Shown: piece by piece, positions 27,696 to 38,453 of the stretch
Layout of the letters: each line of letters starts with the position of its first letter
Position numbering within the stretch: the stretch's first letter is position 1
DNA from: Citrobacter farmeri
GTDB lineage: Bacteria > Pseudomonadota > Gammaproteobacteria > Enterobacterales > Enterobacteriaceae
Length of the DNA stretch: 64,000 nucleotides
Assembly (NCBI RefSeq): GCF_019048065.1
Contig: NZ_CP077291.1
Span: forward strand, 3,224,001 to 3,288,000
Reading direction: 5' to 3'
Made by a program: the position numbers and the translations under genes
Notes under the pieces: model-generated
Seen by the model: only the letters and a program-made list of their open reading frames with translations
Database searches by the model: none
What the model was told of the DNA's origin: nothing

Positions 27696-28871
27696 TTACA
27701 ACCCTAATGCGTATTTCAGCGCCTGACGCTTTAACACGCCAGCGCGTTCTGCCGCCATCAGTCCGAGGTTACGAATAATCCGTAACGGCTGCAGGTCATT
27801 GCTGAATCCGGCGTAGAACAGATCCATCCCGCTTTGCATGATGAAGTTATCCGCCATACGCCGGGTCTGATAACGCTTCAGAACCGGCTGGCTCGCCCAG
27901 GATTCGCCATAACTGCGGGCATTGACCAGTACATCGAGAAGCGCGTCCACATCGCGATAGCCCAGATTAACCCCCTGCCCGGCCAGCGGATGTATGGTAT
28001 GCGCCGCATCCCCTACCAACGCCAGCCCAGGCTGAACATATTGCAAAGCATGACGACGCGTCAGCGGGAACGCGCCTGCCGCAACGGGCATCACTTGCCC
28101 CAGTCGTGCCGGGAAGTGCTTTGCGATCTCCGTCTGAAGCTGTGCCATACTCAGCCCCTGCAACTGACGGATCCGCGCCGGTGAGTCATACCACACCAGC
28201 GATGCCCAATTGTCGAACAGCGGCAGAAACGCGCGCGGGCCGTCCGGGGTAAACTGTTGCCAGGTGCTGTCGCCGGGATCGTTCTCGCACTGCACGGTAA
28301 TCAGCATGCAGGATTGCGCATACTGCCAGGCGTGGATACCAATGCCGGCCATCTGCCGCACCTGGGAATTTGCCCCATCCGCGCCAATCACCAGTTTTGC
28401 CGTGACTCGTTCGCCACCAGCCAGCTCAAGCTCATGACGATCGTTGTGACGATGCAGCGCAATCAGCGAGGCAGGAACCCGCAGCGTCACTTTGGGATGT
28501 CCTTCCAGCGCCTGCCAGAGCGCCTGTTGCAGAACGTTGTTTTCGACCATATACCCGAGCAGTGGCAACTTCAGTTCGCTGGCATCAAATACCACATGCG
28601 CGTTTTCCCACTCCCAGGTTTCCAGTCGACGATACGGATGAGTGCGCATCCCCTGCACAGCATCCCAGACGCCAAGCCCTTTCAACAGAGAAACTGAGGC
28701 CGCGCTGATCGCCGAAATACGCACGTCCGGCTGGCTGTCTGCGACAAACGGCGCAGGCGCGGCATGTTCGATCACGGTAACCGTAAATCCATGCTGCGCC
28801 AGTCCCAGCGCCAGCGCGCCACCGACCATCCCCCCGCCGACAATGGCAATTTCCGTTGGTTGATTTGTCAT
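27696..28871 (-). CDS. ubiF: Ubiquinone biosynthesis hydroxylase UbiF
   Basis: A FAD-dependent monooxygenase that performs the C6 hydroxylation of the demethoxy-ubiquinone intermediate during aerobic ubiquinone synthesis. The start ATG at 28871 (MTNQPTEIAIVGGGMVG) gives 391 residues as in E. coli; a TTG two codons upstream is less likely. The FAD Rossmann motif IVGGGMVGGALALGLAQHG spans about 10-28, the GD motif GDAAHTIHPLAGQGVNLG lies near 287, and DG motif IGADGANS near 166. Divergent from miaB across 145 bp containing a seven-bp inverted repeat. Confidence 0.97.
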   Translation of the reverse strand: MTNQPTEIAIVGGGMVGGALALGLAQHGFTVTVIEHAAPAPFVADSQPDVRISAISAASVSLLKGLGVWDAVQGMRTHPYRRLETWEWENAHVVFDASELKLPLLGYMVENNVLQQALWQALEGHPKVTLRVPASLIALHRHNDRHELELAGGERVTAKLVIGADGANSQVRQMAGIGIHAWQYAQSCMLITVQCENDPGDSTWQQFTPDGPRAFLPLFDNWASLVWYDSPARIRQLQGLSMAQLQTEIAKHFPARLGQVMPVAAGAFPLTRRHALQYVQPGLALVGDAAHTIHPLAGQGVNLGYRDVDALLDVLVNARSYGESWASQPVLKRYQTRRMADNFIMQSGMDLFYAGFSNDLQPLRIIRNLGLMAAERAGVLKRQALKYALGL

Positions 28872-29016
28872 GGTCAATCATCCTGTTACATGTATTGCGT
28901 AAGTTTACAGGATTTTTTACCCCTTGAGGCTGATAACGGTCATACTGGTCACCAGGGCAGCAAAGCATTACACTATGCGCCCTGCAATTCAGCCACTATT
29001 TCGCAAGAGCAAGTCG

Positions 29017-30441
29017 ATGACCAAAAAACTCCATATTAAAACCTGGGGCTGTCAGATGAACGAATACGATTCATCGAAGATGGCCGATCTGCTGGATGCC
29101 ACTCACGGGTATCAACTGACCGACGTGGCGGAAGAAGCGGATGTGCTGCTGCTGAATACCTGCTCAATCCGCGAGAAGGCTCAGGAAAAAGTCTTCCATC
29201 AGTTGGGGCGCTGGAAACTCTTAAAAGAGAAGAATCCCGACCTGATTATCGGCGTCGGCGGCTGTGTGGCGTCTCAGGAAGGTGATCACATTCGCCAGCG
29301 CGCGCATTATGTCGATATCATTTTTGGGCCGCAAACGTTGCATCGCCTGCCTGAAATGATTAACTCCGTTCGCGGCAACCGCAGTCCAGTTGTCGACATC
29401 AGTTTCCCGGAGATCGAGAAGTTTGACCGTCTGCCGGAACCGCGCGCGGAAGGTCCGACCGCCTTTGTCTCAATTATGGAAGGCTGCAACAAGTACTGTA
29501 CTTACTGCGTGGTGCCTTACACTCGCGGTGAGGAAGTCAGCCGCCCGTCTGATGACATCCTGTTTGAGATCGCCCAGCTTGCCGCTCAGGGCGTGCGTGA
29601 AGTCAATCTGCTCGGTCAGAACGTCAACGCCTGGCGCGGACAAAACTATGATGGTACCACCGGTTCGTTCGCCGACCTGCTGCGTCTGGTTGCCGCCATT
29701 GATGGCATTGATCGTATTCGCTTCACCACCAGCCATCCGATCGAGTTCACCGACGACATCATTGAGGTCTATCGCGACACGCCGGAGCTGGTGAGCTTCC
29801 TGCACCTGCCGGTACAGAGCGGTTCGGATCGCGTACTGAACCTGATGGGGCGTACCCACACGGCGCTGGAATACAAAGCGATCATCCGTAAGCTGCGTGC
29901 GGCGCGTCCAGACATTCAGATAAGCTCTGACTTTATCGTCGGTTTCCCGGGTGAAACCACCCAGGACTTCGAGCAGACCATGAAGTTGATTGCCGACGTC
30001 AATTTCGACATGAGCTACAGCTTTATCTTCTCTGCACGTCCGGGAACGCCGGCCGCCGACATGGTGGATGACGTGCCGGAAGAAGAGAAGAAGCAGCGTC
30101 TGTATATTTTGCAGGATCGCATTAACCAGCAGGCGATGGCCTGGAGCCGTCGTATGCTCGGCACCGTTCAGCGCATTCTGGTGGAAGGAACGTCGCGCAA
30201 GAGCATCATGGAGCTGTCTGGTCGTACTGAAAATAACCGCGTGGTGAACTTCGAAGGCTCGCCGGAAATGATCGGTAAATTTGTCGATGTGGAAATCACC
30301 GATGTCTGGACCAACTCACTGCGCGGGAAAGTGGTGCGCACCGAAGAGGAAATGGGGCTGCGCATTGCCGAAACCCCGGAATCGGTGATTGCCCGTACCC
30401 GTAAAGAGAACGAGATTGGCGTCGGATTCTGGCAGCCTTAA
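29017..30441 (+). CDS. miaB: tRNA-i6A37 methylthiotransferase MiaB
   Basis: A radical-SAM enzyme that adds the methylthio group to isopentenyl-A37 of tRNAs. The start at 29017 ([19 protein letters not shown]) gives 474 residues, equal to E. coli; the open frame continues upstream to 28924 but those codons are not conserved. N-terminal UPF0004 domain with Cys12 and further cysteines in NTCSIRE and GGCVAS binds the auxiliary cluster, the radical-SAM motif is CNKYCTYC, and a C-terminal TRAM domain starts near residue 380. First gene before ybeZ-ybeY-ybeX-lnt. Confidence 0.97.
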   Translation: MTKKLHIKTWGCQMNEYDSSKMADLLDATHGYQLTDVAEEADVLLLNTCSIREKAQEKVFHQLGRWKLLKEKNPDLIIGVGGCVASQEGDHIRQRAHYVDIIFGPQTLHRLPEMINSVRGNRSPVVDISFPEIEKFDRLPEPRAEGPTAFVSIMEGCNKYCTYCVVPYTRGEEVSRPSDDILFEIAQLAAQGVREVNLLGQNVNAWRGQNYDGTTGSFADLLRLVAAIDGIDRIRFTTSHPIEFTDDIIEVYRDTPELVSFLHLPVQSGSDRVLNLMGRTHTALEYKAIIRKLRAARPDIQISSDFIVGFPGETTQDFEQTMKLIADVNFDMSYSFIFSARPGTPAADMVDDVPEEEKKQRLYILQDRINQQAMAWSRRMLGTVQRILVEGTSRKSIMELSGRTENNRVVNFEGSPEMIGKFVDVEITDVWTNSLRGKVVRTEEEMGLRIAETPESVIARTRKENEIGVGFWQP

Positions 30442-30461
30442 TTCTGCGAAAACGTCAAAAT

Positions 30462-30521
30462 GCCCGATGGCGCTGCGCTTATCGGGCCTACAGAGCACGA
30501 CGCTTCATAGGCCCGATAAGG
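30462..30521. repeat. REP/BIME element between miaB and ybeZ
   Basis: GCCCGATGGCGCTGCGCTTATCGGGC palindrome plus an inverted ATAGGCCCGATAAGG half-unit; codirectional genes on both sides. Confidence 0.8.
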
Positions 30522-30649
30522 CTCTTGTATTTCCTCTCTGCGCCCCCATCTTTATTCCAGTGCTTGCGCCTTTCACCCGTGGCGTGAATAATTTCCTGAC
30601 AGGCCGGTGAATGTTCATCTTCCGGCTCCCTATGCATAAGAGGAACAGT

Positions 30650-31696
30650 TTGAACACAGACACTCGCGAAATTACCCTTGAGCCGGCAGATAACGCCCGT
30701 CTGCTGAGCCTTTGCGGCCCGTTTGATGACAACATTAAACAGCTGGAACGCCGTCTCGGCATCGAGATTAACCGCCGTGACAACCATTTTAAACTGACCG
30801 GTCGCCCGATTTGCATCACCGCTGCCGCGGATATTTTACGTAGCCTGTACGTCGATACCGCGCCAATGCGCGGCCAGACGCAGGATATCGAGCCGGAACA
30901 AATCCACCTCGCGATTAAAGAAGCACGCGTGCTTGAGCAAAGCGCCGAGAGCGTCCCTGAGTTCGGCAAAGCGGTCAATATCAAAACCAAGCGTGGCGTG
31001 ATTAAACCGCGTACGCCTAACCAGGCGCAGTACATCGCCAACATTCTCGACCATGACATTACCTTTGGCGTCGGTCCTGCCGGTACGGGGAAAACCTACC
31101 TCGCCGTTGCCGCTGCCGTGGATGCGCTGGAGCGTCAGGAAATCCGTCGTATTCTGCTGACCCGTCCTGCGGTCGAAGCAGGAGAAAAACTGGGCTTCCT
31201 GCCAGGCGATCTGAGTCAGAAAGTTGACCCGTATCTGCGTCCACTGTATGACGCGTTATTTGAAATGCTCGGCTTTGAGAAGGTCGAAAAGCTGATTGAG
31301 CGCAACGTCATTGAAGTGGCCCCGCTGGCCTATATGCGCGGACGTACGCTAAACGATGCCTTTATTATTCTTGATGAGAGCCAGAACACGACCATCGAGC
31401 AGATGAAGATGTTCCTGACCCGTATCGGCTTTAACTCGAAGGCGGTGATTACTGGCGACGTCACGCAGATTGACCTGCCGCGTAACATCAAATCGGGCCT
31501 GCGCCATGCTGTTGAGGTACTGGCGGAAGTCGAAGAAATCAGCTTTAACTTCTTCCACAGTGAAGACGTTGTGCGCCACCCGGTGGTTGCCCGCATCGTT
31601 AACGCCTATGAAGCATGGGAAGAAGCCGAACAAAAACGTAAAGCCGAGCTGGCTGCAGAACGCAAGCGTGAAGCTCAGGAACAGGAACAGAAATGA
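30650..31696 (+). CDS. ybeZ: PhoH-like ATPase YbeZ
   Basis: A P-loop nucleotide hydrolase of the PhoH family, partner of the endoribonuclease YbeY in ribosome quality control. I chose the TTG at 30650 (product [15 protein letters not shown], 348 residues) because AGAGGA lies 6-9 bases upstream and this agrees with E. coli; ATGs at 30611 and 30632 have no convincing ribosome site. Walker A is [11 protein letters not shown] (about 138-148), Walker B is [10 protein letters not shown] (about 237-246). The charged C-terminal tail ([20 protein letters not shown]) overlaps ybeY through ATGA. Confidence 0.93.
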   Translation: MNTDTREITLEPADNARLLSLCGPFDDNIKQLERRLGIEINRRDNHFKLTGRPICITAAADILRSLYVDTAPMRGQTQDIEPEQIHLAIKEARVLEQSAESVPEFGKAVNIKTKRGVIKPRTPNQAQYIANILDHDITFGVGPAGTGKTYLAVAAAVDALERQEIRRILLTRPAVEAGEKLGFLPGDLSQKVDPYLRPLYDALFEMLGFEKVEKLIERNVIEVAPLAYMRGRTLNDAFIILDESQNTTIEQMKMFLTRIGFNSKAVITGDVTQIDLPRNIKSGLRHAVEVLAEVEEISFNFFHSEDVVRHPVVARIVNAYEAWEEAEQKRKAELAAERKREAQEQEQK

Positions 31697-32160
31697 GTCA
31701 GGTGACCCTTGATTTGCAACTGGCGTGTGAGAACAACAGCGGTTTGCCAGAAGAGAGCCAGTTTCAAACCTGGCTGAATGCGGTCATCCCGCAATTTCAG
31801 GAAGAATCGGAAGTGACGATTCGCCTGGTGGATGAGGCCGAAAGCCACGATCTCAATCTGACTTACCGTGGGAAAGATAAGCCGACCAACGTGCTCTCTT
31901 TCCCGTTTGAAGCCCCGCCAGGTATTGAGCTCCCGCTGCTCGGCGATTTGGTCATCTGTCGTCAGGTGGTTGAACAAGAAGCACAGGAGCAAGGTAAGCC
32001 GCTGGATGCCCACTGGGCGCACATGGTCGTCCACGGCAGCCTGCATTTGCTGGGTTACGATCATATCGAAGACGACGAGGCAGAAGAGATGGAAGCCCTC
32101 GAGACAGAGATTATGCTTGCTCTGGGCTATGAGGATCCGTACATTGCCGAGAAGGAATAA
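31693..32160 (+). CDS. ybeY: Endoribonuclease YbeY
   Basis: A 155-residue single-strand-specific endoribonuclease needed for 16S rRNA 3'-end maturation and 70S quality control. The zinc site is the H-x3-H-x5-H motif in [11 protein letters not shown] (His114, His118, His124 by E. coli numbering), preceded by the conserved [13 protein letters not shown] segment. The ATG overlaps the ybeZ stop, indicating translational coupling and supporting the known physical partnership. A GC-rich hairpin (32164-32181) follows before ybeX. Confidence 0.97.
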   Translation: MSQVTLDLQLACENNSGLPEESQFQTWLNAVIPQFQEESEVTIRLVDEAESHDLNLTYRGKDKPTNVLSFPFEAPPGIELPLLGDLVICRQVVEQEAQEQGKPLDAHWAHMVVHGSLHLLGYDHIEDDEAEEMEALETEIMLALGYEDPYIAEKE

Positions 32161-32258
32161 GCGACCGGGCAAATGCCCGGTGGTTTCCGGTGATGCCATG
32201 CGCTGAGTTTGCGCGCATTGGGCAAGAGATTAACTAACAAGAGAACCCACACGACGCC

Positions 32259-33137
32259 ATGAGCGACGACAATTCACACAGTAGTGACACGTTAAGCAAC
32301 AAGAAGGGATTTTTTTCCCTGTTACTGAGCCAACTTTTCCACGGTGAACCGAAAAACCGTGATGAACTGCTGGCGCTGATCCGTGATTCCGGGCAGAACG
32401 ACCTTATCGATGAAGATACGCGCGACATGCTCGAAGGGGTGATGGACATTGCGGACCAGCGCGTTCGCGACATCATGATTCCCCGCTCCCAGATGATTAC
32501 CCTGAAACGCAACCAGACGCTGGACGAATGCCTCGATGTCATTATCGAGTCCGCCCACTCGCGTTTTCCGGTGATCAGCGAGGATAAAGATCACATTGAA
32601 GGGATTCTGATGGCCAAGGATTTGCTGCCATTTATGCGCAGCGATGCCGATGCCTTCAGCATGGAGAAAGTGTTACGCCAGGCCGTTGTCGTCCCGGAGA
32701 GCAAACGCGTTGACCGTATGCTCAAAGAGTTTCGCTCCCAGCGTTACCATATGGCTATCGTCATCGACGAATTTGGGGGTGTCTCCGGTCTGGTGACCAT
32801 TGAAGACATCCTCGAGCTTATCGTCGGTGAAATCGAAGATGAGTACGACGAAGAAGATGATATCGACTTCCGCCAGCTCAGTCGCCACACCTGGACGATT
32901 CGCGCGCTCGCGCCGATCGAAGACTTCAATGAAGCCTTCGGCACCAGCTTTAGTGACGAAGAGGTCGATACCATCGGTGGTCTGGTGATGCAGGCGTTTG
33001 GTCACTTGCCTGCGCGTGGTGAAACTATTGATATCGATGGTTACCAGTTCAAAGTGGCCATGGCCGACAGCCGTCGTATTATTCAGGTTCACGTCAGAAT
33101 TCCGGATGACTCCCCCCAGCCAAAACTGGACGAATAA
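32259..33137 (+). CDS. ybeX: CBS-domain protein YbeX (CorC-like)
   Basis: A 292-residue soluble protein with a CBS pair (about 65-190, [23 protein letters not shown] ... [21 protein letters not shown]) and a C-terminal CorC/HlyC transporter-associated domain (about 205-285). Its family is linked to magnesium/cobalt efflux; in E. coli it also affects ribosome metabolism, in keeping with its place after ybeY. Acidic stretch [10 protein letters not shown] at about 190-200. It precedes lnt by 23 bp, so one transcription unit with ybeZY and lnt is likely. Confidence 0.95.
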   Translation: MSDDNSHSSDTLSNKKGFFSLLLSQLFHGEPKNRDELLALIRDSGQNDLIDEDTRDMLEGVMDIADQRVRDIMIPRSQMITLKRNQTLDECLDVIIESAHSRFPVISEDKDHIEGILMAKDLLPFMRSDADAFSMEKVLRQAVVVPESKRVDRMLKEFRSQRYHMAIVIDEFGGVSGLVTIEDILELIVGEIEDEYDEEDDIDFRQLSRHTWTIRALAPIEDFNEAFGTSFSDEEVDTIGGLVMQAFGHLPARGETIDIDGYQFKVAMADSRRIIQVHVRIPDDSPQPKLDE

Positions 33138-33160
33138 CACCAAACGGGAAGAAGAACTTA

Positions 33161-34699
33161 ATGGCTTTTGCCTCATTAATTGAACGCCAGCGCATTCGCC
33201 TGCTGCTGGCGTTATTATTCGGTGCCTGCGGAACGCTGGCTTTTTCGCCCTATGACATCTGGCCCGCCGCGATAGTGTCGCTGATGGGTTTGCAGGCATT
33301 AACCCTGAACCGTCGCCCGCGCCAGTCAGCCGCTATTGGCTACTTCTGGGGACTGGGACTCTTCGGGACGGGGATCAACTGGGTTTACGTCAGCATCGCG
33401 CAGTTTGGCGGCATGCCAGGCCCGGTGAACGTTTTCCTTGTCGTGCTGCTCGCGGCGTATCTTTCTCTGTATACCGGACTGTTTGCGGGCGTGCTTGCGC
33501 GTCTGTGGCCGAAAACCAACTGGCTGCGGGTTGCCATTGCCGCACCGGTGGTCTGGCAGCTAACTGAATTTCTGCGCGGCTGGGTACTGACCGGGTTTCC
33601 GTGGCTACAATTTGGCTACAGCCAGATCGACGGCCCACTGAAAGGACTGGCACCCGTAATGGGTGTCGAAGCCATCAGCTTCCTGCTGATGATGGTCAGC
33701 GGACTGCTGGTTCTCTCGCTGGCCAGCCATAACTGGCGTCCGCTGGTGGTCGCCATTGTCCTTTTCGCACTCCCCTTCCCGCTGCGTTATATCCAGTGGT
33801 ACACGCTGGAGCCAGAAAGGACGACCCGGGTGTCAATGGTTCAGGGTGATATCCCGCAATCGTTGAAATGGGAAGAAGGCCATTTGCTGAATACGCTTAA
33901 GACCTATCTGGATGCGACACAACCCGAAATGGGGAAATCGCAGCTGATCATCTGGCCGGAATCCGCTATCCCGGATCTGGAAATTGACCAACAGCGTTTT
34001 CTGAGCATGATGGACGATCTGTTGCGTTCGAAAAACAGCTCGCTGATTACTGGTATTGTCGATGCGCGACTGAACAAACAGAACCGCTATGACACCTACA
34101 ACACCATTATCACGCTGGGGAAAGACAATCCTTACAGCTATGACTCCACCAACCGCTACAACAAAAACCATCTGGTGCCGTTTGGTGAGTTCGTACCGCT
34201 GGAATCCATTCTGCGCCCCTTAGCACCGTTCTTTGACCTGCCGATGTCCTCGTTCAGCCGGGGTCCGTATGTTCAACCGCAGTTGCATGCGCACGGTTTA
34301 GCGCTGACCGCTGCGATTTGCTACGAGATCATTTTGGGCGAACAGGTGCGCGATAACTTCCGCCCGGATACGGACTATTTGTTAACCATCTCCAACGATG
34401 CCTGGTTTGGTAAGTCGATTGGCCCGTGGCAGCACTTCCAGATGGCGCGGATGCGTTCGCTGGAACTGGCGCGACCGCTGCTACGCAGTACCAACAACGG
34501 TATTACGGCGGTGATTGGTCCACAGGGTGAGATTCAGGCGATGATCCCGCAGTTTACGCGCCAGGTATTGACCGCTGAGGTGACGCCAACAACAGGCTTA
34601 ACGCCATATGCCCGCACTGGCAACTGGCCGCTGTGGCTCATCACCGCGCTGTTCGGTTTTGTCGCCGTGCTAATGAGTTTGCGTCAGCGCCGCAGATAA
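33161..34699 (+). CDS. lnt: Apolipoprotein N-acyltransferase
   Basis: Adds the third acyl chain to the N-terminal Cys of outer-membrane lipoproteins (ChiQ, LptE and RlpA in this window would be clients). A 512-residue protein with an N-terminal block of about six helices (1-200), a periplasmic nitrilase-fold domain (about 220-480) and a C-terminal helix. Catalytic triad Glu267 (WPESAIPD), Lys335 and Cys387 (AICYEIILG); Cys387 was located by codon count and the other two follow from equal length with E. coli Lnt. Followed by a BIME. Confidence 0.97.
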   Translation: MAFASLIERQRIRLLLALLFGACGTLAFSPYDIWPAAIVSLMGLQALTLNRRPRQSAAIGYFWGLGLFGTGINWVYVSIAQFGGMPGPVNVFLVVLLAAYLSLYTGLFAGVLARLWPKTNWLRVAIAAPVVWQLTEFLRGWVLTGFPWLQFGYSQIDGPLKGLAPVMGVEAISFLLMMVSGLLVLSLASHNWRPLVVAIVLFALPFPLRYIQWYTLEPERTTRVSMVQGDIPQSLKWEEGHLLNTLKTYLDATQPEMGKSQLIIWPESAIPDLEIDQQRFLSMMDDLLRSKNSSLITGIVDARLNKQNRYDTYNTIITLGKDNPYSYDSTNRYNKNHLVPFGEFVPLESILRPLAPFFDLPMSSFSRGPYVQPQLHAHGLALTAAICYEIILGEQVRDNFRPDTDYLLTISNDAWFGKSIGPWQHFQMARMRSLELARPLLRSTNNGITAVIGPQGEIQAMIPQFTRQVLTAEVTPTTGLTPYARTGNWPLWLITALFGFVAVLMSLRQRRR

Positions 34700-34716
34700 C
34701 ACAGTGCACCATCAAA

Positions 34717-34798
34717 TGTAGGCCGGATAAGGCGGTACGCCGCCATCCGGCGGTTGTGCCACATCATGCCTGATGGCGCTACGCTTATCAGGCCTACA
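34717..34798. repeat. BIME after lnt
   Basis: Two REP units in inverted order: GGCCGGATAAGGCGG...CCGCCATCCGGC (34720-34751) and GCCTGATGGCGCTACGCTTATCAGGC (34768-34793). The rest of the 426-bp lnt-gltI gap is A/T-rich promoter-type DNA plus the C/A-rich gltI leader. Confidence 0.85.
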
Positions 34799-35060
34799 AA
34801 CTACCATTCTCCCTCCCTTCTTCCATTCTGGCACGCTCATTGCTTTGTTAAACAAGGCAAACCTGTTTTTGACGTTTAGCGCAACTTAGTCGCACTAAAG
34901 CAGTTCACTGGTAGCACCGAAACGGTGCAATGAGAGATTTTTGCCTCTAAACGGTGCGGCGCACTTCGCAAAAATAAACAATAACGCAGCAAAATCTTTA
35001 CATTAAGCCAGACTAAATGTTAACAAACAGGTAAAACACTGCACGCCTAAGTTGCAGGTG

Positions 35061-35084
35061 ATAACAACACAGACACTCACAATA
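35061..35084 (+). promoter_or_regulatory. C/A-rich GcvB target element in gltI leader
   Basis: ATAACAACACAGACACTCAC-rich stretch about 45-65 nt upstream of the gltI start. It matches the C/A-rich element through which GcvB R1 represses gltI in Salmonella. Confidence 0.55.
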
Positions 35085-35125
35085 GGTATCACTGCGTCGA
35101 CGGCGCAGACGATAAGGAGTTGGAT

Positions 35126-36034
35126 ATGCAATTACGTAAGCTAGCCACAGCAATGCTGGTTATGGGACTGTCAGCCGGTCTGGTACACGCGGAAGACGCG
35201 GCGCCAGCCGCGGGCAGCACGCTCGACAAGATCGCCAAAAACGGCGTTATCGTCGTCGGTCACCGTGAATCCTCTGTGCCGTTCTCTTATTACGACAATC
35301 AGCAAAAAGTGGTGGGTTATTCTCAGGATTACTCCAACGCCATCGTTGAAGCCGTGAAGAAGAAACTGAACAAACCCGATCTGCAGGTTAAGCTGATCCC
35401 GATTACCTCTCAGAACCGTATTCCATTACTGCAAAACGGCACCTTCGACTTTGAGTGCGGTTCCACCACCAACAACCTTGAGCGCCAGAAACAGGCCGCC
35501 TTCTCTGACACCATCTTTGTCGTCGGCACGCGTCTGCTGGCGAAAAAAGGCGGCGACATTAAAGACTTCGCCGATCTGAAAGGCAAAGCGGTTGTTGTGA
35601 CCTCAGGAACTACCTCTGAAATTCTGCTGCACAAGCTGAACGATGAGCAAAAAATGGACATGCGTATCATCAGCGCGAAAGACCACGGTGACTCTTTCCG
35701 TACCCTGGAAAGCGGTCGCGCCGTTGCCTTTATGATGGATGATGCCCTGCTGGCCGGTGAGCGCGCGAAGGCGAAGAAACCAGATAACTGGGAAATCGTC
35801 GGCAAACCGCAGTCACAGGAAGCCTACGGCTGCATGCTGCGTAAGAACGATCCTGAATTCAAAAAGCTGATGGATGACACTATCGCCCAGGCGCAGACCT
35901 CCGGTGAAGCCGCGAAATGGTTTGATAAGTGGTTCAAAAATCCGATCCCACCGAAAAACCTGAACATGAACTTCGAGCTGTCGAACGAAATGCAGGCGCT
36001 GTTCAAAGAACCGAATGATAAAGCACTTAACTAA
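35126..36034 (+). CDS. gltI: Glutamate/aspartate periplasmic binding protein
   Basis: Periplasmic solute-binding subunit of the Glt ABC importer. The start ATG at 35126 has AAGGAG 9 bases upstream and gives 302 residues as in E. coli; a TTG two codons earlier is less likely. Signal peptide about 1-22 (hydrophobic core ending VHAED), then the SBP_bac_3 fold with VGHRESSVPFSYYDN ligand loop and the DFECGSTTNN segment. Heads gltIJKL. Its leader carries a GcvB-type target and its 3' region encodes the GcvB sponge SroC, linking synthesis of the binding protein to sRNA turnover. Confidence 0.97.
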   Translation: MQLRKLATAMLVMGLSAGLVHAEDAAPAAGSTLDKIAKNGVIVVGHRESSVPFSYYDNQQKVVGYSQDYSNAIVEAVKKKLNKPDLQVKLIPITSQNRIPLLQNGTFDFECGSTTNNLERQKQAAFSDTIFVVGTRLLAKKGGDIKDFADLKGKAVVVTSGTTSEILLHKLNDEQKMDMRIISAKDHGDSFRTLESGRAVAFMMDDALLAGERAKAKKPDNWEIVGKPQSQEAYGCMLRKNDPEFKKLMDDTIAQAQTSGEAAKWFDKWFKNPIPPKNLNMNFELSNEMQALFKEPNDKALN

Positions 36035-36185
36035 CTAGAACGAAATGGGGCGGGAACTCCTTGCCCTCTCGATTGCTATGCAGCACGGACAGACTATATG
36101 CCTGATGGTCGTTCCCCATCAGGCCTGAAAACCGAAGTACGCTGGATAACAATCTTCGAGGGTAGCGCTGCTACCCTTATTTTTT
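36025..36185 (+). ncRNA. sroC: SroC sponge RNA from gltI 3' region
   Basis: The 163-bp gltI-gltJ gap has the expected SroC layout: start near the gltI stop, an internal stem GCCTGATGG-(7 nt)-CCATCAGGC (36100-36124), and a terminal hairpin GGGTAGC-GCT-GCTACCC (36160-36176) followed by TTATTTTTT. In Salmonella SroC is released from the gltIJKL mRNA by RNase E and sequesters GcvB. The 5' end is approximate. Confidence 0.65.
36160..36185 (+). terminator. SroC / intra-operon terminator
   Basis: GGGTAGC/GCTACCC stem with TTATTTTTT; separates highly expressed gltI from gltJKL and forms the SroC 3' end. Confidence 0.8.
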
Positions 36186-36197
36186 CGGAGTAGATGT

Positions 36198-36938
36198 ATG
36201 TCAATAGACTGGAACTGGGGCATTTTTTTACAACAAGCCCCATTCGGCAACACCACCTATCTCGGCTGGCTCTGGAGCGGTTTCCAGGTCACCGTCGCAC
36301 TATCCATCACCGCCTGGATCATTGCTTTCCTGGTTGGTTCTTTATTCGGCATTTTACGCACCGTCCCGAATCGCTTCCTTTCCGGAATCGGCACCCTTTA
36401 TGTTGAACTGTTCCGTAACGTACCGCTGATCGTCCAGTTCTTCACCTGGTATCTGGTGGTGCCCGAACTGCTGCCGGAAGATCTCGGCATGTGGTTTAAG
36501 GCGGAGCTGGATCCCAACATTCAGTTCTTCCTCTCGTCCATGCTCTGCCTGGGGCTGTTCACCGCAGCGCGCGTCTGCGAACAGGTTCGCGCTGCCATTC
36601 AGTCACTGCCGCGCGGTCAAAAAAACGCGGCGCTGGCGATGGGGCTGACCTTGCCGCAGGCATATCGCTACGTGCTGTTGCCTAACGCCTATCGCGTGAT
36701 CGTCCCGCCGATGACCTCTGAGATGATGAACCTGGTGAAAAACTCCGCCATCGCCTCCACCATCGGTCTGGTCGATATGGCCGCGCAGGCCGGTAAGTTG
36801 CTGGATTACTCAGCGCATGCCTGGGAATCGTTTACCGCCATTACCCTGGCGTATGTGTTGATTAATGCCTTCATCATGCTGGTGATGAGTCTGGTGGAAC
36901 GTAAGATCCGCCTGCCTGGCAATCTGGGAGGCAAATAA
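36198..36938 (+). CDS. gltJ: Glutamate/aspartate ABC permease GltJ
   Basis: A 246-residue inner-membrane permease with about five helices and the EAA coupling loop around [24 protein letters not shown] (about 140-163), of the polar amino-acid HisMQ type. Pairs with GltK as a heterodimer. The start at 36198 (MSIDWNWG) follows GGAGTAG; an ATG four bases upstream is out of frame. Its stop TAA overlaps the gltK ATG (TAATG). Confidence 0.96.
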   Translation: MSIDWNWGIFLQQAPFGNTTYLGWLWSGFQVTVALSITAWIIAFLVGSLFGILRTVPNRFLSGIGTLYVELFRNVPLIVQFFTWYLVVPELLPEDLGMWFKAELDPNIQFFLSSMLCLGLFTAARVCEQVRAAIQSLPRGQKNAALAMGLTLPQAYRYVLLPNAYRVIVPPMTSEMMNLVKNSAIASTIGLVDMAAQAGKLLDYSAHAWESFTAITLAYVLINAFIMLVMSLVERKIRLPGNLGGK

Positions 36939-37612
36939 TGTACGAGTTCGACTGGAGTTCTATTGTCCCTTCCCTGCCGTATCTGCTGGACGGATTGCTT
37001 ATTACGCTGAAGATTACCCTGACAGCGGTGGTCATCGGTATTGTCTGGGGAACGCTGCTTGCGGTCATGCGCCTTTCCAGCTTCGCGCCTGTCGCCTGGT
37101 TTGCTAAAGCGTACGTTAACGTCTTCCGCTCTATCCCTCTGGTGATGGTACTGCTGTGGTTCTACCTGATTGTGCCGGGATTACTGCAGGACGTACTGGG
37201 ACTGTCACCGAAAACCGATATTCGCCTGATTTCGGCGATGGTCGCGTTTTCGATGTTTGAAGCCGCCTATTACTCCGAGATTATTCGTGCGGGTATCCAA
37301 AGTATTTCCCGCGGTCAGTCAAGCGCGGCGCTGGCGCTGGGGATGACCCACTGGCAGTCAATGCAGCTCATCATTTTGCCGCAGGCATTTCGCGCGATGG
37401 TGCCGCTGCTGCTGACGCAGGGCATCGTCCTGTTCCAGGATACCTCCCTGGTATACGTCTTAAGCCTCGCGGACTTCTTCCGCACCGCTTCTACTATTGG
37501 TGAGCGTGATGGTACGCAGGTCGAAATGATCCTGTTTGCCGGTGCCGTCTACTTTGTTATCAGCCTGAGCGCGTCGCTGTTGGTCAGCTATTTGAAGAAA
37601 AGGACAGTTTAA
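36938..37612 (+). CDS. gltK: Glutamate/aspartate ABC permease GltK
   Basis: A 224-residue second permease subunit with the same HisMQ architecture: N-terminal [16 protein letters not shown] loop [25 protein letters not shown] (about 122-146) and five predicted helices. Coupled to gltJ by TAATG and to gltL by a second TAATG, so the three genes form a translationally coupled block after the SroC terminator. Length equals E. coli GltK. Confidence 0.96.
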   Translation: MYEFDWSSIVPSLPYLLDGLLITLKITLTAVVIGIVWGTLLAVMRLSSFAPVAWFAKAYVNVFRSIPLVMVLLWFYLIVPGLLQDVLGLSPKTDIRLISAMVAFSMFEAAYYSEIIRAGIQSISRGQSSAALALGMTHWQSMQLIILPQAFRAMVPLLLTQGIVLFQDTSLVYVLSLADFFRTASTIGERDGTQVEMILFAGAVYFVISLSASLLVSYLKKRTV

Positions 37613-38337
37613 TGATTACCCTGAAAAATGTTTCTAAATGGTATGGTCACTTTCAGGTGCTGACCGACTGCTCCACGGAAGTGAAAAAAGGGGAAGTGGT
37701 GGTGGTTTGCGGCCCATCAGGTTCCGGAAAGTCCACGCTTATCAAAACCGTTAACGGCCTGGAGCCGGTACAAAAAGGTGAAATCACCGTCAACGGCACG
37801 ATGGTCAATGACAAAAAAACCGATCTGGCAAAGTTACGCTCACGCGTCGGGATGGTGTTCCAGCACTTTGAGCTGTTCCCGCATTTGTCGATCATCGAAA
37901 ACCTGACCCTGGCACAGGTAAAAGTGCTTAAGCGTGATAAAGCCCCGGCGCGCGAAAAAGCGCAGAAGTTGCTGGAGCGCGTAGGTCTTGCCGCGCATGC
38001 CAATAAGTATCCGGCGCAGCTTTCCGGCGGCCAGCAGCAGCGTGTGGCGATAGCCCGCGCGCTGTGTATGGATCCTATCGCCATGCTGTTCGATGAGCCC
38101 ACCTCCGCGCTTGATCCAGAAATGATCAACGAAGTGCTGGACGTCATGGTTGAACTGGCCAATGAAGGGATGACCATGATGGTGGTGACCCATGAAATGG
38201 GCTTTGCCCGCAAAGTGGCGAATCGTGTGATCTTTATGGACGAAGGGAAAATCGTTGAGGACTCGCCAAAAGAGGAGTTCTTCGCCAATCCGAAATCCGA
38301 ACGCGCAAAAGACTTCCTCGCCAAAATCCTGCATTAA
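37612..38337 (+). CDS. gltL: Glutamate/aspartate ABC ATPase GltL
   Basis: A 241-residue ATP-binding subunit. Walker [11 protein letters not shown] (about 34-43), Q-loop FQHFELFPH, signature [15 protein letters not shown] (about 136-150), Walker [15 protein letters not shown] (about 156-169) and switch His in VVTHEMG (about 193) are all present. Powers GltIJK import of glutamate and aspartate. A GGCGCGCA/TGCGCGCC hairpin without a T tract lies at 38345-38368 and may be the operon 3' end. Confidence 0.97.
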   Translation: MITLKNVSKWYGHFQVLTDCSTEVKKGEVVVVCGPSGSGKSTLIKTVNGLEPVQKGEITVNGTMVNDKKTDLAKLRSRVGMVFQHFELFPHLSIIENLTLAQVKVLKRDKAPAREKAQKLLERVGLAAHANKYPAQLSGGQQQRVAIARALCMDPIAMLFDEPTSALDPEMINEVLDVMVELANEGMTMMVVTHEMGFARKVANRVIFMDEGKIVEDSPKEEFFANPKSERAKDFLAKILH

Positions 38338-38453
38338 CCTTTCCGGCGCGCATGTCAGAGTGCGCGCCATCTCACGCTTTCTTGTCTCGCTCCTCGAATC
38401 ATTTTCATCCCAGCGTTACCCTTGCCGCAAAGTAGCATTCATAAGGAGCAACA

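Noticed and set aside
38345..38368. GGCGCGCA/TGCGCGCC hairpin after gltL as a terminator
   Set aside because: The stem is good but no T tract follows, so it is noted only with gltL.
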